A stretch of 34,524 nucleotides of DNA from Acinetobacter sp. (lineage in GTDB: Bacteria; Pseudomonadota; Gammaproteobacteria; Pseudomonadales; Moraxellaceae): NCBI GenBank assembly GCA_030152275.1, contig JASLHF010000247.1, positions 1 through 34,524 of the forward strand. The letters run 5' to 3'. The notes under the pieces are model-generated. The model had not been told where the DNA came from. It made no database searches and saw only the letters and a program-made list of their open reading frames with translations. Of this stretch, positions 1 through 9,005 are shown piece after piece; the stretch's first letter is position 1; each line of letters opens with the position of its first letter. The position numbers and the translations under genes are program-made.

Positions 1-126
1 ATTCAACATTCAACATTCAACATTCAACATTCAACATTCAACATTCAACATTCAACATTCAACATTCAACATTCAACATTCAACATTCAACATTCAACAT
101 TCAACATTCAACATTCAACATTCAAC
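1..126. repeat. Heptanucleotide tandem repeat, 18 perfect copies of ATTCAAC
   Basis: Eighteen uninterrupted identical copies of the 7-bp unit ATTCAAC start at the first base, so the array may extend beyond the window. It lies just downstream of the desaturase stop codon. Because 7 is not a multiple of 3, every plus-strand frame through the array is open and encodes the same circularly permuted heptapeptide (I-Q-H-S-T-F-N). The minus strand hits TGA in every frame. If a plus-strand gene enters from the left, frame 1 would end at the TAG at 142-144. A perfect array like this is expected to change copy number by slippage. Confidence 0.97.
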
Positions 127-160
127 AATGCTACATCAACATAGAAGCAGTTTGCTGAAC

Positions 161-1333
161 TTATTTAAACACCGCAGACATCAAACGCTGTTTGGCCGCT
201 GCTGTATAATATTTGGCTTCAGCTTTCCAATCATTTGGCAATGAACATTTAGCCAGTTTGACCCAAACGCTGGCAAACTGTTTCATAAAGCTGGCTTCAT
301 TATAGTGAATGCCGTATTCGGCACACAGCGCTTTAATTTTTGGCGCAGCTTCGGCATAACGGTTTGCAGGCATATCAGGGAATAAATGATGCTCAATCTG
401 ATGGCTTAAATTGCCGCTTAAAATATGCAGCCATTGTGTCCCGCTAAAATTGCTCGAACCGCGAATTTGACGCAAGTACCATTCTGCGCGGGTTTCATTG
501 TCAGTATTGTCCATTTCAAAGTTTTCGGCATCTTCGGTGAAATGACCATTAAAGATTACTGCAGAAGCCCATAAGCTGCGGATGACATTTGCCACTGCAT
601 TGCCGGCAAACACTGGAATTGCATTTGGCCCAGCAATCAATGGGAAGAAGACATAATCCTTCACCACTTGGCGTTTGATTTTTTTACGCACGTCGGCAGC
701 GTCTTGCCAGACCTGTTTCCATGTTTTGGTTTTATAGATCAACACATCTTCTAAATGCAGGCGCTGAATGCCGACATACCATTCAAAAAACACCATCAGC
801 TGCGCGGCCATCGGAATATTAAACAGAAAACGCGGTTCCCATTTTTGCGCTTCGCTGACCCGTACCAAACCATAGCCGACATCATGATCCATACCAATAA
901 TATTGGTATAAGTGTGATGCACATAGTTATGGGTATATTTCCAATCCTGTCCGGTGGCAATGGTGTCCCAATCATAATTGGCGCCATTTAGGCTGGGGTC
1001 ATTGAGCCAGTCAAATTGACCATGCATCACGTTGTGGCCCAATTCCATATTTTCCACAATTTTAGAAATGCCCAACAAGCCTGTGCTGAACAGCCATACT
1101 GGCGGAATCCAGCCGCCAAACATCAGCATGCCGCGTGATGCAATTTCGCTATAGCGCACAAAATTGCGGATTTTATAAATATAATCTGCATCTTGTTCAC
1201 CAATGCTGTCCATAATGTCACGGCGAATTTGTTCGACTTTGGCGCCAAATTCTTCGACCTGTTCAGCTGATAAATAGCGTGATTTACTCTTTGGATTTAA
1301 ATTGTGATCAAGATGTTTTACTGATTGATTCAT
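161..1333 (-). CDS. Membrane fatty acid (acyl-CoA) desaturase
   Basis: A 390-aa di-iron integral-membrane desaturase that inserts a double bond into acyl chains using O2 and electrons from a reductase. All three histidine boxes are present: HNVMH at residues 100-104, HNYVHH at 135-140 and HQIEHH at 311-316. The QIEHHLFP form of the third box is typical of the front-end/linoleoyl-CoA-like and bacterial acyl-CoA desaturase branch. Hydrophobic stretches at about 68-90 and 225-260 fit membrane insertion. The start is backed by an AAGGGG ribosome site. The gene is second in an operon, 37 bp after the ferredoxin reductase that probably supplies its electrons. Position of the introduced double bond (for example delta-9) cannot be read from the sequence. 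Downstream DNA is the heptamer repeat, and I see no terminator. Confidence 0.93.
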   Translation of the reverse strand: MNQSVKHLDHNLNPKSKSRYLSAEQVEEFGAKVEQIRRDIMDSIGEQDADYIYKIRNFVRYSEIASRGMLMFGGWIPPVWLFSTGLLGISKIVENMELGHNVMHGQFDWLNDPSLNGANYDWDTIATGQDWKYTHNYVHHTYTNIIGMDHDVGYGLVRVSEAQKWEPRFLFNIPMAAQLMVFFEWYVGIQRLHLEDVLIYKTKTWKQVWQDAADVRKKIKRQVVKDYVFFPLIAGPNAIPVFAGNAVANVIRSLWASAVIFNGHFTEDAENFEMDNTDNETRAEWYLRQIRGSSNFSGTQWLHILSGNLSHQIEHHLFPDMPANRYAEAAPKIKALCAEYGIHYNEASFMKQFASVWVKLAKCSLPNDWKAEAKYYTAAAKQRLMSAVFK

Positions 1334-1370
1334 GATCTGCCCCTTATTTTTTAATTTTTATGAATGAGTT

Positions 1371-2390
1371 TTAAAGTTGGATACGCACAGGGCTAATTGC
1401 CTGAGAAATACACAGTTTTATTTGCGTATTGTTGGCATGATCGATTTCGCCCGTGAGCAAATTTTTAACCGAACCTTGCTGTTTGGTACATGAACAGGTA
1501 TTGCAAATTCCCATACGGCAGCCATGTGCAGGCTTTAAACCCGCCAGTTCTGCGCTTTCCAACAGATTGCCTTTTGCCATAAAGTCTTGCTGCGCCAAAC
1601 TAAAAGTTACGGGCTGTGCTGCAAGACTTTCATCAACTTGCAGCTGGAAATACTCGGTTGTTAAAGACTGTTGAATATTTAATTCTGCATATAGCTGTTC
1701 AAGCGCTTGCATCATGGCAGTTGCACCACAGGCATAACATTCACGCTCGGTATAATCCGGCACCAAGTGTGCAAGTAGTTGCTGGCTCAGGTGTAATGAG
1801 GCTTTTATGGTATTGATTGGATGAAAATGCGCATTTTTATGCTGCGCTGCCAAAGCTGCAATCTCATCAACATAAGCGTTTTCACGGCTAAAATAGATAA
1901 AATCCACCGCAATGCCTTGTTGAACTGCCTGTTTAAACAGCGCATAGATTGAGGTGATTCCACTGCCAGATGCAATCAGTAAGATAGGCTTTGGAGAAGG
2001 TAATTTGAGTTGAAACTCACCTTGCGGCTGTGAGAGTTCAACAACCGTACCTACAGGCATTTGGGTCAGTACTTGAGACACTTTTCCTTGGCGTTTTACC
2101 GCAATCACCACATGACCTTGTCGATTGATCTCAACAACGCTATAGCTGCGTTGATGACGCACTCCGGCACTGACAACCGTCACTAAGACACATTGCCCTG
2201 CAATAAAATGCTGTGATTTGAAATTATGATTGGGCTTTAAGGTCAGCTCAAAAAAATCTGCCCCAAGTTGGCGTGATTGAAGCAATTCAGCTTTTACTTT
2301 TTTAAATGCCCAGATTGCATCAAATTTTTCTGCAATAAAATCAATGAAATCTTCTCGGATCCACTCAGGCGTATAATTTGTTTTTGTCAT
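1371..2390 (-). CDS. Ferredoxin reductase with C-terminal 2Fe-2S domain (desaturase partner)
   Basis: A 339-aa FNR-type oxidoreductase that passes electrons from NAD(P)H through FAD to a plant-type 2Fe-2S cluster. The FAD-binding motif RSYS is at residues 81-84 and the nucleotide-binding segment GSGIT at 142-146. The cluster ligands near the C-terminus are Cys291, Cys296, Cys299 and Cys327, the C-x4-C-x2-C-x27-C pattern of plant ferredoxins. The domain order FAD-NAD-ferredoxin matches reductases paired with acyl-CoA desaturases in Acinetobacter, Pseudomonas and mycobacteria. It is the first gene of the operon with the desaturase at 161-1333. A GAGG ribosome site precedes the start. The TetR-type repressor often seen next to such pairs is absent from this window. 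An imperfect palindrome just upstream (2403-2420) could be an operator. Confidence 0.93.
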   Translation of the reverse strand: MTKTNYTPEWIREDFIDFIAEKFDAIWAFKKVKAELLQSRQLGADFFELTLKPNHNFKSQHFIAGQCVLVTVVSAGVRHQRSYSVVEINRQGHVVIAVKRQGKVSQVLTQMPVGTVVELSQPQGEFQLKLPSPKPILLIASGSGITSIYALFKQAVQQGIAVDFIYFSRENAYVDEIAALAAQHKNAHFHPINTIKASLHLSQQLLAHLVPDYTERECYACGATAMMQALEQLYAELNIQQSLTTEYFQLQVDESLAAQPVTFSLAQQDFMAKGNLLESAELAGLKPAHGCRMGICNTCSCTKQQGSVKNLLTGEIDHANNTQIKLCISQAISPVRIQL

Positions 2391-2402
2391 AATGGCCTCG
2401 GT

Positions 2403-2420
2403 AGTGCATTAATATACACT
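2403..2420. promoter_or_regulatory. Imperfect 18-bp palindrome upstream of the reductase/desaturase operon
   Basis: AGTGCAT and ATACACT form an imperfect dyad (12 of 18 positions symmetric), ending 13 bp before the reductase start codon. The size and position fit a repressor operator, for example for a TetR-family regulator encoded elsewhere. I see no strong -35/-10 pair to anchor it. Confidence 0.3.
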
Positions 2421-2585
2421 TGTTTTTTAAATTAAGCATACATTAAATTCCTGTCGAAAAACTCGCCATGTGAATTCGGGACAAAATCTATCATTTGGCA
2501 TTTTTCATCATTTTCTGTCTAACAATGTGTCACTTTATGCAAATCGACAAATGCCATTGATTATTTTTTATAGGTTTTCAAGCAC

Positions 2586-2612
2586 AAAAAAACTAGGCCG
2601 AAGCCTAGTTTT
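2586..2612 (-). terminator. Rho-independent terminator of frmA, UUCG loop
   Basis: A perfect 10-bp stem (arms 2589-2598 and 2603-2612) closes a TTCG tetraloop when read on the minus strand. A T-run follows, seen as A at 2586-2592 on the plus strand. It lies about 30 bp past the frmA stop codon. Confidence 0.9.
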
Positions 2613-2641
2613 GAAAGTATTTTACAATCTATAAAGTACTG

Positions 2642-3757
2642 TTAATCTTCAAAATGTACCACGGAACGAATAGATTTACCTTCATGCATCAGGTCAAAAG
2701 CTTCGTTAATTTTGTCTAAGCCCATGGTATGCGTTACAAATGGCTCAAGTTTAATATCACCCTTCATGGCTTCTTCCACCATGCCCGGCAATTGTGAACG
2801 GCCTTTCACGCCGCCAAATGCAGTACCTTTCCAAGTACGGCCAGTGACCAATTGGAATGGACGCGTTGAAATTTCCTGTCCAGCCCCTGCGACACCAATA
2901 ATCACAGATTGACCCCAGCCGCGGTGCGCGCATTCCAATGCAGAACGCATCACATTGGTATTGCCAATACATTCAAATGAGTGGTCAACACCCCAGCCAG
3001 TCATTTCCACAATCACTTCCTGTACAGGACGGTCATGTTCTTTTGGATTAACGAAATCGGTTGCGCCAAACTCTTCTGCCAATTTGAATTTTTCAGGATT
3101 GGTATCAACCGCAATAATACGGCCTGCTTTGGCTTTTTTAGCGCCTTGTACTACAGCTAAACCAATGCCGCCTAAACCAAATACGGCAACAGAGTCGCCT
3201 TCTTGCACTTTAGCGGTATTTTTAACTGCACCTAAACCCGTGGTCACGCCGCAGCCCAATAAACATACGTGCTCGTGATTGGCTTCAGGGTTGATTTTTG
3301 CCAAAGAAACTTCTGCGACAACAGTATATTCAGAGAAAGTTGAACAGCCCATATAATGATAAATGGGCTGACCATTATATGAAAAACGTGTTGTGCCGTC
3401 TGGCATTAAGCCTTTACCTTGGGTTGCACGAACAGACACACACAGGTTGGTTTTACCTGATTTACAGAATAAACATTCACCACACTCTGCGGTATACAAT
3501 GGAATAACGTGATCACCCGGCTGCACAGAAGTCACACCTTCGCCGACTTCAACCACCACACCTGCACCTTCATGCCCCAATACGGCTGGGAAAACACCTT
3601 CTGGATCATCACCAGATAAGGTAAATGCATCGGTATGGCAGACCCCTGTATGGCTAATTTTCACCAATACTTCACCCGCTTTTGGCGGTGCAACGTCAAT
3701 TTCAACAATTTCTAAGGGTTGACCCGGACCAAAGGCAACGGCTGCACGTGATTTCAT
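2642..3757 (-). CDS. frmA: S-(hydroxymethyl)glutathione dehydrogenase / class III alcohol dehydrogenase
   Basis: A 371-aa zinc-dependent medium-chain dehydrogenase of class III. It oxidises S-hydroxymethylglutathione, formed from formaldehyde and glutathione, to S-formylglutathione with NAD+; members can also reduce S-nitrosoglutathione. Catalytic zinc ligands are Cys40, His62 and Cys169. The structural zinc is held by Cys92, Cys95, Cys98 and Cys106. The Rossmann loop GLGGIG is at residues 194-199. The length is normal for the family. An AGGAAG ribosome site precedes the start. It is transcribed alone and ends at the hairpin at 2586-2612. Neither the FrmR-type repressor nor the S-formylglutathione hydrolase FrmB is adjacent, so the hydrolase must be elsewhere if present. 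The phospholipase-D gene diverges from it across 167 bp. Confidence 0.96.
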   Translation of the reverse strand: MKSRAAVAFGPGQPLEIVEIDVAPPKAGEVLVKISHTGVCHTDAFTLSGDDPEGVFPAVLGHEGAGVVVEVGEGVTSVQPGDHVIPLYTAECGECLFCKSGKTNLCVSVRATQGKGLMPDGTTRFSYNGQPIYHYMGCSTFSEYTVVAEVSLAKINPEANHEHVCLLGCGVTTGLGAVKNTAKVQEGDSVAVFGLGGIGLAVVQGAKKAKAGRIIAVDTNPEKFKLAEEFGATDFVNPKEHDRPVQEVIVEMTGWGVDHSFECIGNTNVMRSALECAHRGWGQSVIIGVAGAGQEISTRPFQLVTGRTWKGTAFGGVKGRSQLPGMVEEAMKGDIKLEPFVTHTMGLDKINEAFDLMHEGKSIRSVVHFED

Positions 3758-3924
3758 GTCTAAAACTTCCTATAGGGCTGAGATTAACAGATGAGCTACA
3801 GTAACCTCTTTTTATTCGGGGAATCAACCTTTAACATAATATTGAGATTTGCTGAATTTTGCTTAAGGGCTGAGTTGCAGATTTAAATAGAACTTTATAA
3901 CTTTTAGACTTATCAAAAATATAT

Positions 3925-5478
3925 ATGCAGAAATCTGTGCTGGTTCAGTCAGTTTCACTACCTATGCTTTTTTTAGTAATGACGGGGTGCAGCTTGCCAA
4001 AAAATGAATCGAAACTTGAAGGGGTAACGCAAAGCCATGCTGAACATTGGCTGGACAGCGGCAAGGCCAATACAGAGATAGCGCAAGGCTTAACTGCATA
4101 TTTGGCGCTGGATGATGCATTTATCAGCATCGCTTCACGTATGCACTTAATCCGTAATGCCAAATACAGCATAGACTTGCAATATTATATTTGGAAAGAT
4201 GATTATATTGGTCATATGCTGCTGCAGGAGCTATTAAAGGCCGCAGACCGTGGGGTAAAAGTTCGCTTATTAATTGATGATCAAAACGGAAAGCAGCTCG
4301 ACCCTTACCTCAAACCTTTAGCATCCCATCCAAATTTTGAAATTAAGCTGTTTAATCCATATAAATTTAGAACATTGCGGGTCATAGATTACGCTTTTCG
4401 GTTTAGCCACATAAATCACCGCATGCATAACAAATTGATTATAGCTGACGGCGCAATTGCGGTTACTGGCGGCCGAAATATCAGCCGTGAATATTTTGAT
4501 GCCAGTGAAAGCTATCAATTTACTGATTTAGATATTTTGTTCTATGGCACCGCTGTCGAGCAAGCCAATACAGTATTTTCAGCATTTTGGAATGATGATC
4601 TAAGCTACAATGTAAACCAGCTGTTGGGTCACGCTGCTGAACATGAATTGACTGATTTACGTAAAGCGTATGAGTTAGATAGCTTGCAAAAAAATCAGGT
4701 AGAAAACCGGATTGAATACGCGCAGAAACAGCTCAGTCAAAATCTTAAAGGCCGTCCAGTGCATTGGGCTCCTGCACATTTTGTTGCAGACAGCCCGGAT
4801 AAAGCCCGAGGTAAAGCTGCTGGCCAACAGCTTATTTATAATCAAATGATTAAAATTATGGGCGTACCAACACAGCATTTAGAGCTGGTATCCGCCTATT
4901 TTGTGCCTACTCAAAAGGGTGCTGACTATTTATCCGCTCTTGCACAAAACGGTGTGAAAGTGCGTGTGCTGACCAATTCTTTTGCCGCCAACGATGTGGC
5001 ATTGGTACACGCTTTTTATAAAAAGTACCGCTATCAGCTGCTGCAAAACAATGTGCAGCTCTATGAATTTAAGCCCTATATAGAACGCAAAAAAAGAACG
5101 TGGTATGAAGTCATGACCGGCAGCGTGATTCCGGCCAAAGGTAAAAATGCATCCAGTCTGCATGCCAAATTTTTTGATATAGACGGCATGTCCTTTATCG
5201 GCTCTTTCAATTTTGACCCTCGCTCAGCACAGCTGAATACGGAGGTCGGCTTAGTCGTGGAATCTGAGCAGCTGCAAAATCAGATCACGGTAGCGCTGAA
5301 TCGGTATTTGCCGCAAATTTCCTATGAATTGAAATTAAACCCGCAAGGTCAAATGATCTGGCTTGAACACCTGCCTGACGGCAAAATCAAACAGTATGAT
5401 GCCGACCCCAATACCACTCAATTTCAGCGCTGGGCAATGAAAACCGTTTCATATCTGCCGATTGAATGGATGATGTAA
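3925..5478 (+). CDS. Phospholipase D / ClsC-type cardiolipin synthase-like lipoprotein
   Basis: A 517-aa phospholipase D superfamily protein with two complete HKD motifs: His168/Lys170/Asp175 and His413/Lys415/Asp420, each followed by a G-rich GGRN or GSFNFDPRS segment. The N-terminus has a lipoprotein signal with lipobox V-M-T-G-C and Cys22 as lipid-anchored residue, so the enzyme probably sits on the periplasmic face of a membrane. Architecture and length are like ClsC (YmdC)-type cardiolipin synthases and the secreted or lipidated PLDs of Acinetobacter. It could therefore make cardiolipin by phosphatidyl transfer or hydrolyse phospholipids; sequence alone does not decide. No clear Shine-Dalgarno precedes the ATG, but the next Met (residue 14) would destroy the signal peptide. 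A 12-bp palindrome at 5489-5500 follows the stop. Confidence 0.9.
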   Translation: MQKSVLVQSVSLPMLFLVMTGCSLPKNESKLEGVTQSHAEHWLDSGKANTEIAQGLTAYLALDDAFISIASRMHLIRNAKYSIDLQYYIWKDDYIGHMLLQELLKAADRGVKVRLLIDDQNGKQLDPYLKPLASHPNFEIKLFNPYKFRTLRVIDYAFRFSHINHRMHNKLIIADGAIAVTGGRNISREYFDASESYQFTDLDILFYGTAVEQANTVFSAFWNDDLSYNVNQLLGHAAEHELTDLRKAYELDSLQKNQVENRIEYAQKQLSQNLKGRPVHWAPAHFVADSPDKARGKAAGQQLIYNQMIKIMGVPTQHLELVSAYFVPTQKGADYLSALAQNGVKVRVLTNSFAANDVALVHAFYKKYRYQLLQNNVQLYEFKPYIERKKRTWYEVMTGSVIPAKGKNASSLHAKFFDIDGMSFIGSFNFDPRSAQLNTEVGLVVESEQLQNQITVALNRYLPQISYELKLNPQGQMIWLEHLPDGKIKQYDADPNTTQFQRWAMKTVSYLPIEWMM

Positions 5479-5616
5479 TGACATATACACTACATGTAGT
5501 TCAATTCTGATAATTTTGTTTCATATAAGCAATGAAACTGTACTTACAGTTGCTTTGATGCTGCAATGCAATCATGCAGAAACTGAACCATTTGGCCGGC
5601 AAAAATCCCTTCCAGA

Positions 5617-6312
5617 TCAGCTTTCTATATTTCCAGCTCTAAAGATGGCAAGCCCGTTTAATTCCCGCTGCCATTCAATATTGCTAAGGACCGCTTCGCG
5701 CAACGATTCTATATGCTCTGCAATATTCATATACAGCTGATCATTTTGCATGGCATGCGGGGCGCAAATATGATCGCAAACAATATAAATGCTGTTTTTG
5801 TGCATAAGCGTTTTCACCGCGCGGTGAAAATCAGGCGCATGCATCTTATGACGCAGCTCATGCAGCGCTTGATGGATAATAATCACATCAAATTGCTGGT
5901 GGGCGCTTTGCCCTGCCAGCTGAATTTGCCAATCCTGCTGTTTAAAGTCGCCACAAATAAATTGGCATCTTTTTATATCTTTTGTTAGTAGCTTACTTTT
6001 TGATAGCTCATGCATGGCTTGCGAAAAATCATATGCGGTGTAGTGAATGCCGGGACAGTACTGCAGTAAAATCTGAGCTAAATGGCCCGGTCCGGAGCCG
6101 AGCTCTAATACTCGCCCGAGCGGTGAACAGGTCAATACCAAATCTGCATACCCTTTAAAAATTTCCGTCCGCCAAGGCCGTTTAATATTCGCCTCTTGCG
6201 CCCAATGCTTCGCGTCTTCAGGACTGCGTAAATCAATTGGGCTAGGTACATCAGCCGCATGCTTTGTGTATATTTTGTTTTCCTGCGGTATATTTTCTTG
6301 TGACATATGCAT
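5617..6312 (-). CDS. Class I SAM-dependent methyltransferase, substrate unknown
   Basis: A 231-aa Rossmann-fold methyltransferase. The SAM-binding motif I, VLELGSGPG, is at residues 68-76. The acidic motif II region (YTAYDFS) follows about 20 residues later, and a motif IV-like segment (FDVIIIHQALHEL) is near residue 150. The HQALHEL stretch resembles methyltransferases acting on small molecules, but I cannot name a substrate. Two starts are possible: residue 1, or Met3 two codons later. Neither has a strong ribosome site. It stands alone on the minus strand, convergent with the phospholipase-D gene and divergent from the 145-aa gene at 6495. Confidence 0.85.
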   Translation of the reverse strand: MHMSQENIPQENKIYTKHAADVPSPIDLRSPEDAKHWAQEANIKRPWRTEIFKGYADLVLTCSPLGRVLELGSGPGHLAQILLQYCPGIHYTAYDFSQAMHELSKSKLLTKDIKRCQFICGDFKQQDWQIQLAGQSAHQQFDVIIIHQALHELRHKMHAPDFHRAVKTLMHKNSIYIVCDHICAPHAMQNDQLYMNIAEHIESLREAVLSNIEWQRELNGLAIFRAGNIES

Positions 6313-6494
6313 TTTAATTTCTATATTTGTGTTTTTACTTTAGCATTTTACATTAGGGTCTGAGGCCTATTGTCAATTTATAATAAATTGCGTTTAATTT
6401 AGACATAAAAACGATTAATACCCGCAAATGTTTTACAGGCTTTGAGCCTTAATTTAAACTATTTTTTATATTTCTCCCGCCGTTTTATTTTCCC

Positions 6495-6932
6495 ATGCAG
6501 TTTTTTGATTTAAGCCGTCAGTTTAATTTAAGTGATATTTTAACCCCGTTTATGACCTTGGACGATTTGGGACGCCAGCAATGGCAGTTGGCCAAAGTTC
6601 GGGTTGAACATGACTGCCTGACGGGCAGCAATATTGTTGAAGGCCAAGCAATACTGAAGTCAAACCAAAATATTCAAATTGAGCTGGAATGGCTGATTCA
6701 AGACACTGGACGTGCGCTTGATGTCCTATTTAAAGGTATTGAAACCCCTGCCAATGATGAAACGCTGGTACTGGTAAAAGGCGCGCAGCTCATCACCCCC
6801 AAGCAGGAACAGCTGTCCGCTCAAGCGCTAAGCCTATGGATTGATGGTATTTTGCTGCCGATGATGCCTCACATCCGCAAAGAAATTAAATCCCGTCTGA
6901 ATCTATGGGATTATGTAGAATATGATGCTTAA
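6495..6932 (+). CDS. Conserved-looking hypothetical protein, 145 aa
   Basis: I do not recognise a family. The product is a soluble, mixed-charge protein with no signal peptide or membrane segment and no cysteine cluster beyond one Cys at about residue 41. It starts with an amphipathic stretch (FFDLSRQFNLSDIL) and ends in a basic/aromatic tail (LNLWDYVEYDA). Codon use and reading-frame length look like a real gene, and no competing minus-strand frame of similar length exists. The stop codon lies in a 12-bp palindrome (ATGCTTAAGCAT, 6925-6936), and the MocR stop codon is only 24 bp further on. The start lacks an obvious Shine-Dalgarno. Confidence 0.7.
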   Translation: MQFFDLSRQFNLSDILTPFMTLDDLGRQQWQLAKVRVEHDCLTGSNIVEGQAILKSNQNIQIELEWLIQDTGRALDVLFKGIETPANDETLVLVKGAQLITPKQEQLSAQALSLWIDGILLPMMPHIRKEIKSRLNLWDYVEYDA

Positions 6933-6956
6933 GCATATTCAGCAGGCAGACTCAAT

Positions 6957-8402
6957 CTAAACTGAAGCTATTATTTCATCGCCATTTTCCAGCCCTAATT
7001 GCGTATTTTCCAGCGCCCTTATTTCGGTAATGGTCTGGCTTAAACAATCAAAAATACGCTTATTCATGCACTGTGCGACATTAAAACGCATAAATTGATG
7101 TGCATTGTCGGCTTGGCTAAAAGAGTTTCCGGGCGCCAATATCACCCCTTTTTCTAAACAGCGCTTCGAAAGCTCCGCAGCATCTATACCCTTCGGCAAA
7201 CGGCACCATAAAAATAGCCCTGCAGTTGGCATATGCTCCGGATATATGTCGATCAAAGCCAATTGCTTAATCGTTTCAATAAGTGCTTTATGCAGCTGTT
7301 TTTTTAAATGATCGATATGGCGCTGGTAACCGCTGCCGGTTAAAGCCTGATAAATGATTTCGGCATTTAAATGGCCGGTATTAAAATGCGTAGCAATGCT
7401 GAGATTGATAAGGTTTTCGATAGTCTGTTCTTCTGCAATAACATAGCCGCAGCGCACCGCAGCTGATAAAGTTTTGGTAAAACTGCCAATCTGTACCACC
7501 TGCTTTACGCCAAGCAAAGTCAAATAGCGCGGCGCAGGCTGATCCTCAAAATCATAAAATATTTCATCTTCAACGATGATCAGGCCAGATTTTTCTGCCA
7601 ATTTGGCAATATGAAAAGCGTTTTGCAGTGACAGAACAGCACCGGTTGGATTGTGAATGCCTGAATTGGTCAAATACATTTTTGGCTGATGCTTTAACGC
7701 TGCTCTAAAAAACGCGATATCTGGCCCGTGAGAGCCAAAAGGAACGGCTATAAAATTTAAGCCGTGCGCTTTAATCAGCGCTTTAAAATTAAAATAGCAA
7801 GGATCATCAATTAACACGGTATCGCTGGGTTTCAAAAAATGCCTGAACAGCAAATCAATAGCATGGGTTGCTGAATCGGTCAGTAAAATCTGTTTTAAGT
7901 TTATTGTCACATCATAATTTTCACATTTTCTGGCAATATAGCGCCTTAAGCCTATATGTCCATGCGGCACGGCATATTCAAATAAAACATTCAAATCTGC
8001 TTTCGCTGCCTGCTTTAAGGCTTTACGCATAGTCTGCTCCGGCATCCATGCTGCCGGCAGCCAGCCGCAGCCGGGTTTGAGCATATTTTGCGGGGCTTCC
8101 AATGATTGTCTAGAAATCCAAAGCGGATCCACCTCTCTGCTATAAGCCAGCGCAGGATCATTCAGCTCATTTAAAACGGCTTTATGCATAGAAGAAGACG
8201 CAGACACAAAATATCCTGCGCCTGGACGCGACTGTAAAATGCCTAAACTCACCAAACGCGCATAGGCCTCCACCACCGTAGACACAGAACATTGCATGCT
8301 GGCGGCGTATTGACGTACAGACGGTATACGCGTGCCGGCAAGCCATATTTTTTGCTCAATCTGCGTATTGATCTGCTGCATAAGGTTTTCAATTTTAGTC
8401 AT
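6957..8402 (-). CDS. MocR-family PLP-dependent transcriptional regulator (GntR HTH + aminotransferase fold)
   Basis: A 481-aa regulator with a GntR winged helix-turn-helix at residues 1-70 (RIPSVRQYAASMQCSVSTV), a linker, and a fold-type I aminotransferase domain from about 105 on. PLP-binding features are intact: NPTG at 251-254, Asp279 in the DEIFYDFE segment, and the Schiff-base lysine Lys310 in SFTKTLS. MocR proteins such as PdxR, GabR and TauR sense PLP or a PLP-amine adduct and commonly control a divergent operon. Here the divergent gene is an EamA exporter, with matching half-sites just ahead of it (8895-8944). Effector and direction of control are unknown. The length is normal. Confidence 0.93.
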   Translation of the reverse strand: MTKIENLMQQINTQIEQKIWLAGTRIPSVRQYAASMQCSVSTVVEAYARLVSLGILQSRPGAGYFVSASSSMHKAVLNELNDPALAYSREVDPLWISRQSLEAPQNMLKPGCGWLPAAWMPEQTMRKALKQAAKADLNVLFEYAVPHGHIGLRRYIARKCENYDVTINLKQILLTDSATHAIDLLFRHFLKPSDTVLIDDPCYFNFKALIKAHGLNFIAVPFGSHGPDIAFFRAALKHQPKMYLTNSGIHNPTGAVLSLQNAFHIAKLAEKSGLIIVEDEIFYDFEDQPAPRYLTLLGVKQVVQIGSFTKTLSAAVRCGYVIAEEQTIENLINLSIATHFNTGHLNAEIIYQALTGSGYQRHIDHLKKQLHKALIETIKQLALIDIYPEHMPTAGLFLWCRLPKGIDAAELSKRCLEKGVILAPGNSFSQADNAHQFMRFNVAQCMNKRIFDCLSQTITEIRALENTQLGLENGDEIIASV

Positions 8403-9005
8403 TTTTCAATCCAACTATTTTTGCTGTTATGCTCAGGATATTTCTGAGCATAAAGACTCAGTTTTTTGCCTGCATATCGCCTCATCTGTGTGAGAATTCT
8501 ATGCAATTTGAACGATTACCCATTGCTATGCTGAATTTTAGGCGCTAAAAGCGTGCGAATGAAAACACTTAAATCAGCCCAAAAAAAGCACAACATCCAC
8601 TCAACAAATTGTTATTTAATAATTTTTAATCAAATTAATCTAAAAATAGCAATTTAAGAATTAAAAAATTTAAGTCTAAGCTATGTTTTTTAGCAGCTAA
8701 ATGACGCCTTTAGCTATCAAAGGTAAATCCTTAACCTTAAACCTTACCGACACATCACCAATTAAATAGATGGCTAAAGATAAGTGCCAAAAGCAACCAT
8801 GGGTCAAATTGCATTGTTTGAGAAAAAAGCTCACAGACTTCAAAAGCTTTCCAACTATTGCTTACAGCATAGAGAATCCCCCTTGCTTAAGCAAACTGTA
8901 CTGCTTTTATTAACAGTACAGTTATTTTAAATTGTACTGCACTGTTACTGTCTGTTTTCTCTCTCTGCCTTTAAATTTTAAGCAACATTGTGAAAGGCAT
9001 TAAAA
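8403..9005. other. 603-bp intergenic region between mocR and the EamA gene
   Basis: AT-rich, non-coding in all frames beyond trivial lengths. The left and central parts show nothing I can interpret. The right 110 bp carry the repeated half-sites at 8895-8944 and an AAAGG ribosome site ahead of the exporter start. Confidence 0.75.
8895..8944. promoter_or_regulatory. Probable MocR operator: repeated ACTGTACTG half-sites
   Basis: ACTGTACTG (8895-8903) is followed after 10 bp by its exact reverse complement CAGTACAGT (8914-8922). Then comes TTGTACTG (8932-8939), a direct repeat of the first half-site offset by 36 bp, and a CACTG at 8941-8945. Mixed inverted and direct half-sites spaced at whole helical turns are the usual target layout of dimeric MocR regulators. 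It sits 60-110 bp before the EamA start codon. Confidence 0.65.

Noticed and set aside
2955..3278. 107-codon frame antisense to frmA
   Set aside because: Shadow of a conserved enzyme gene; no ribosome site or family features.
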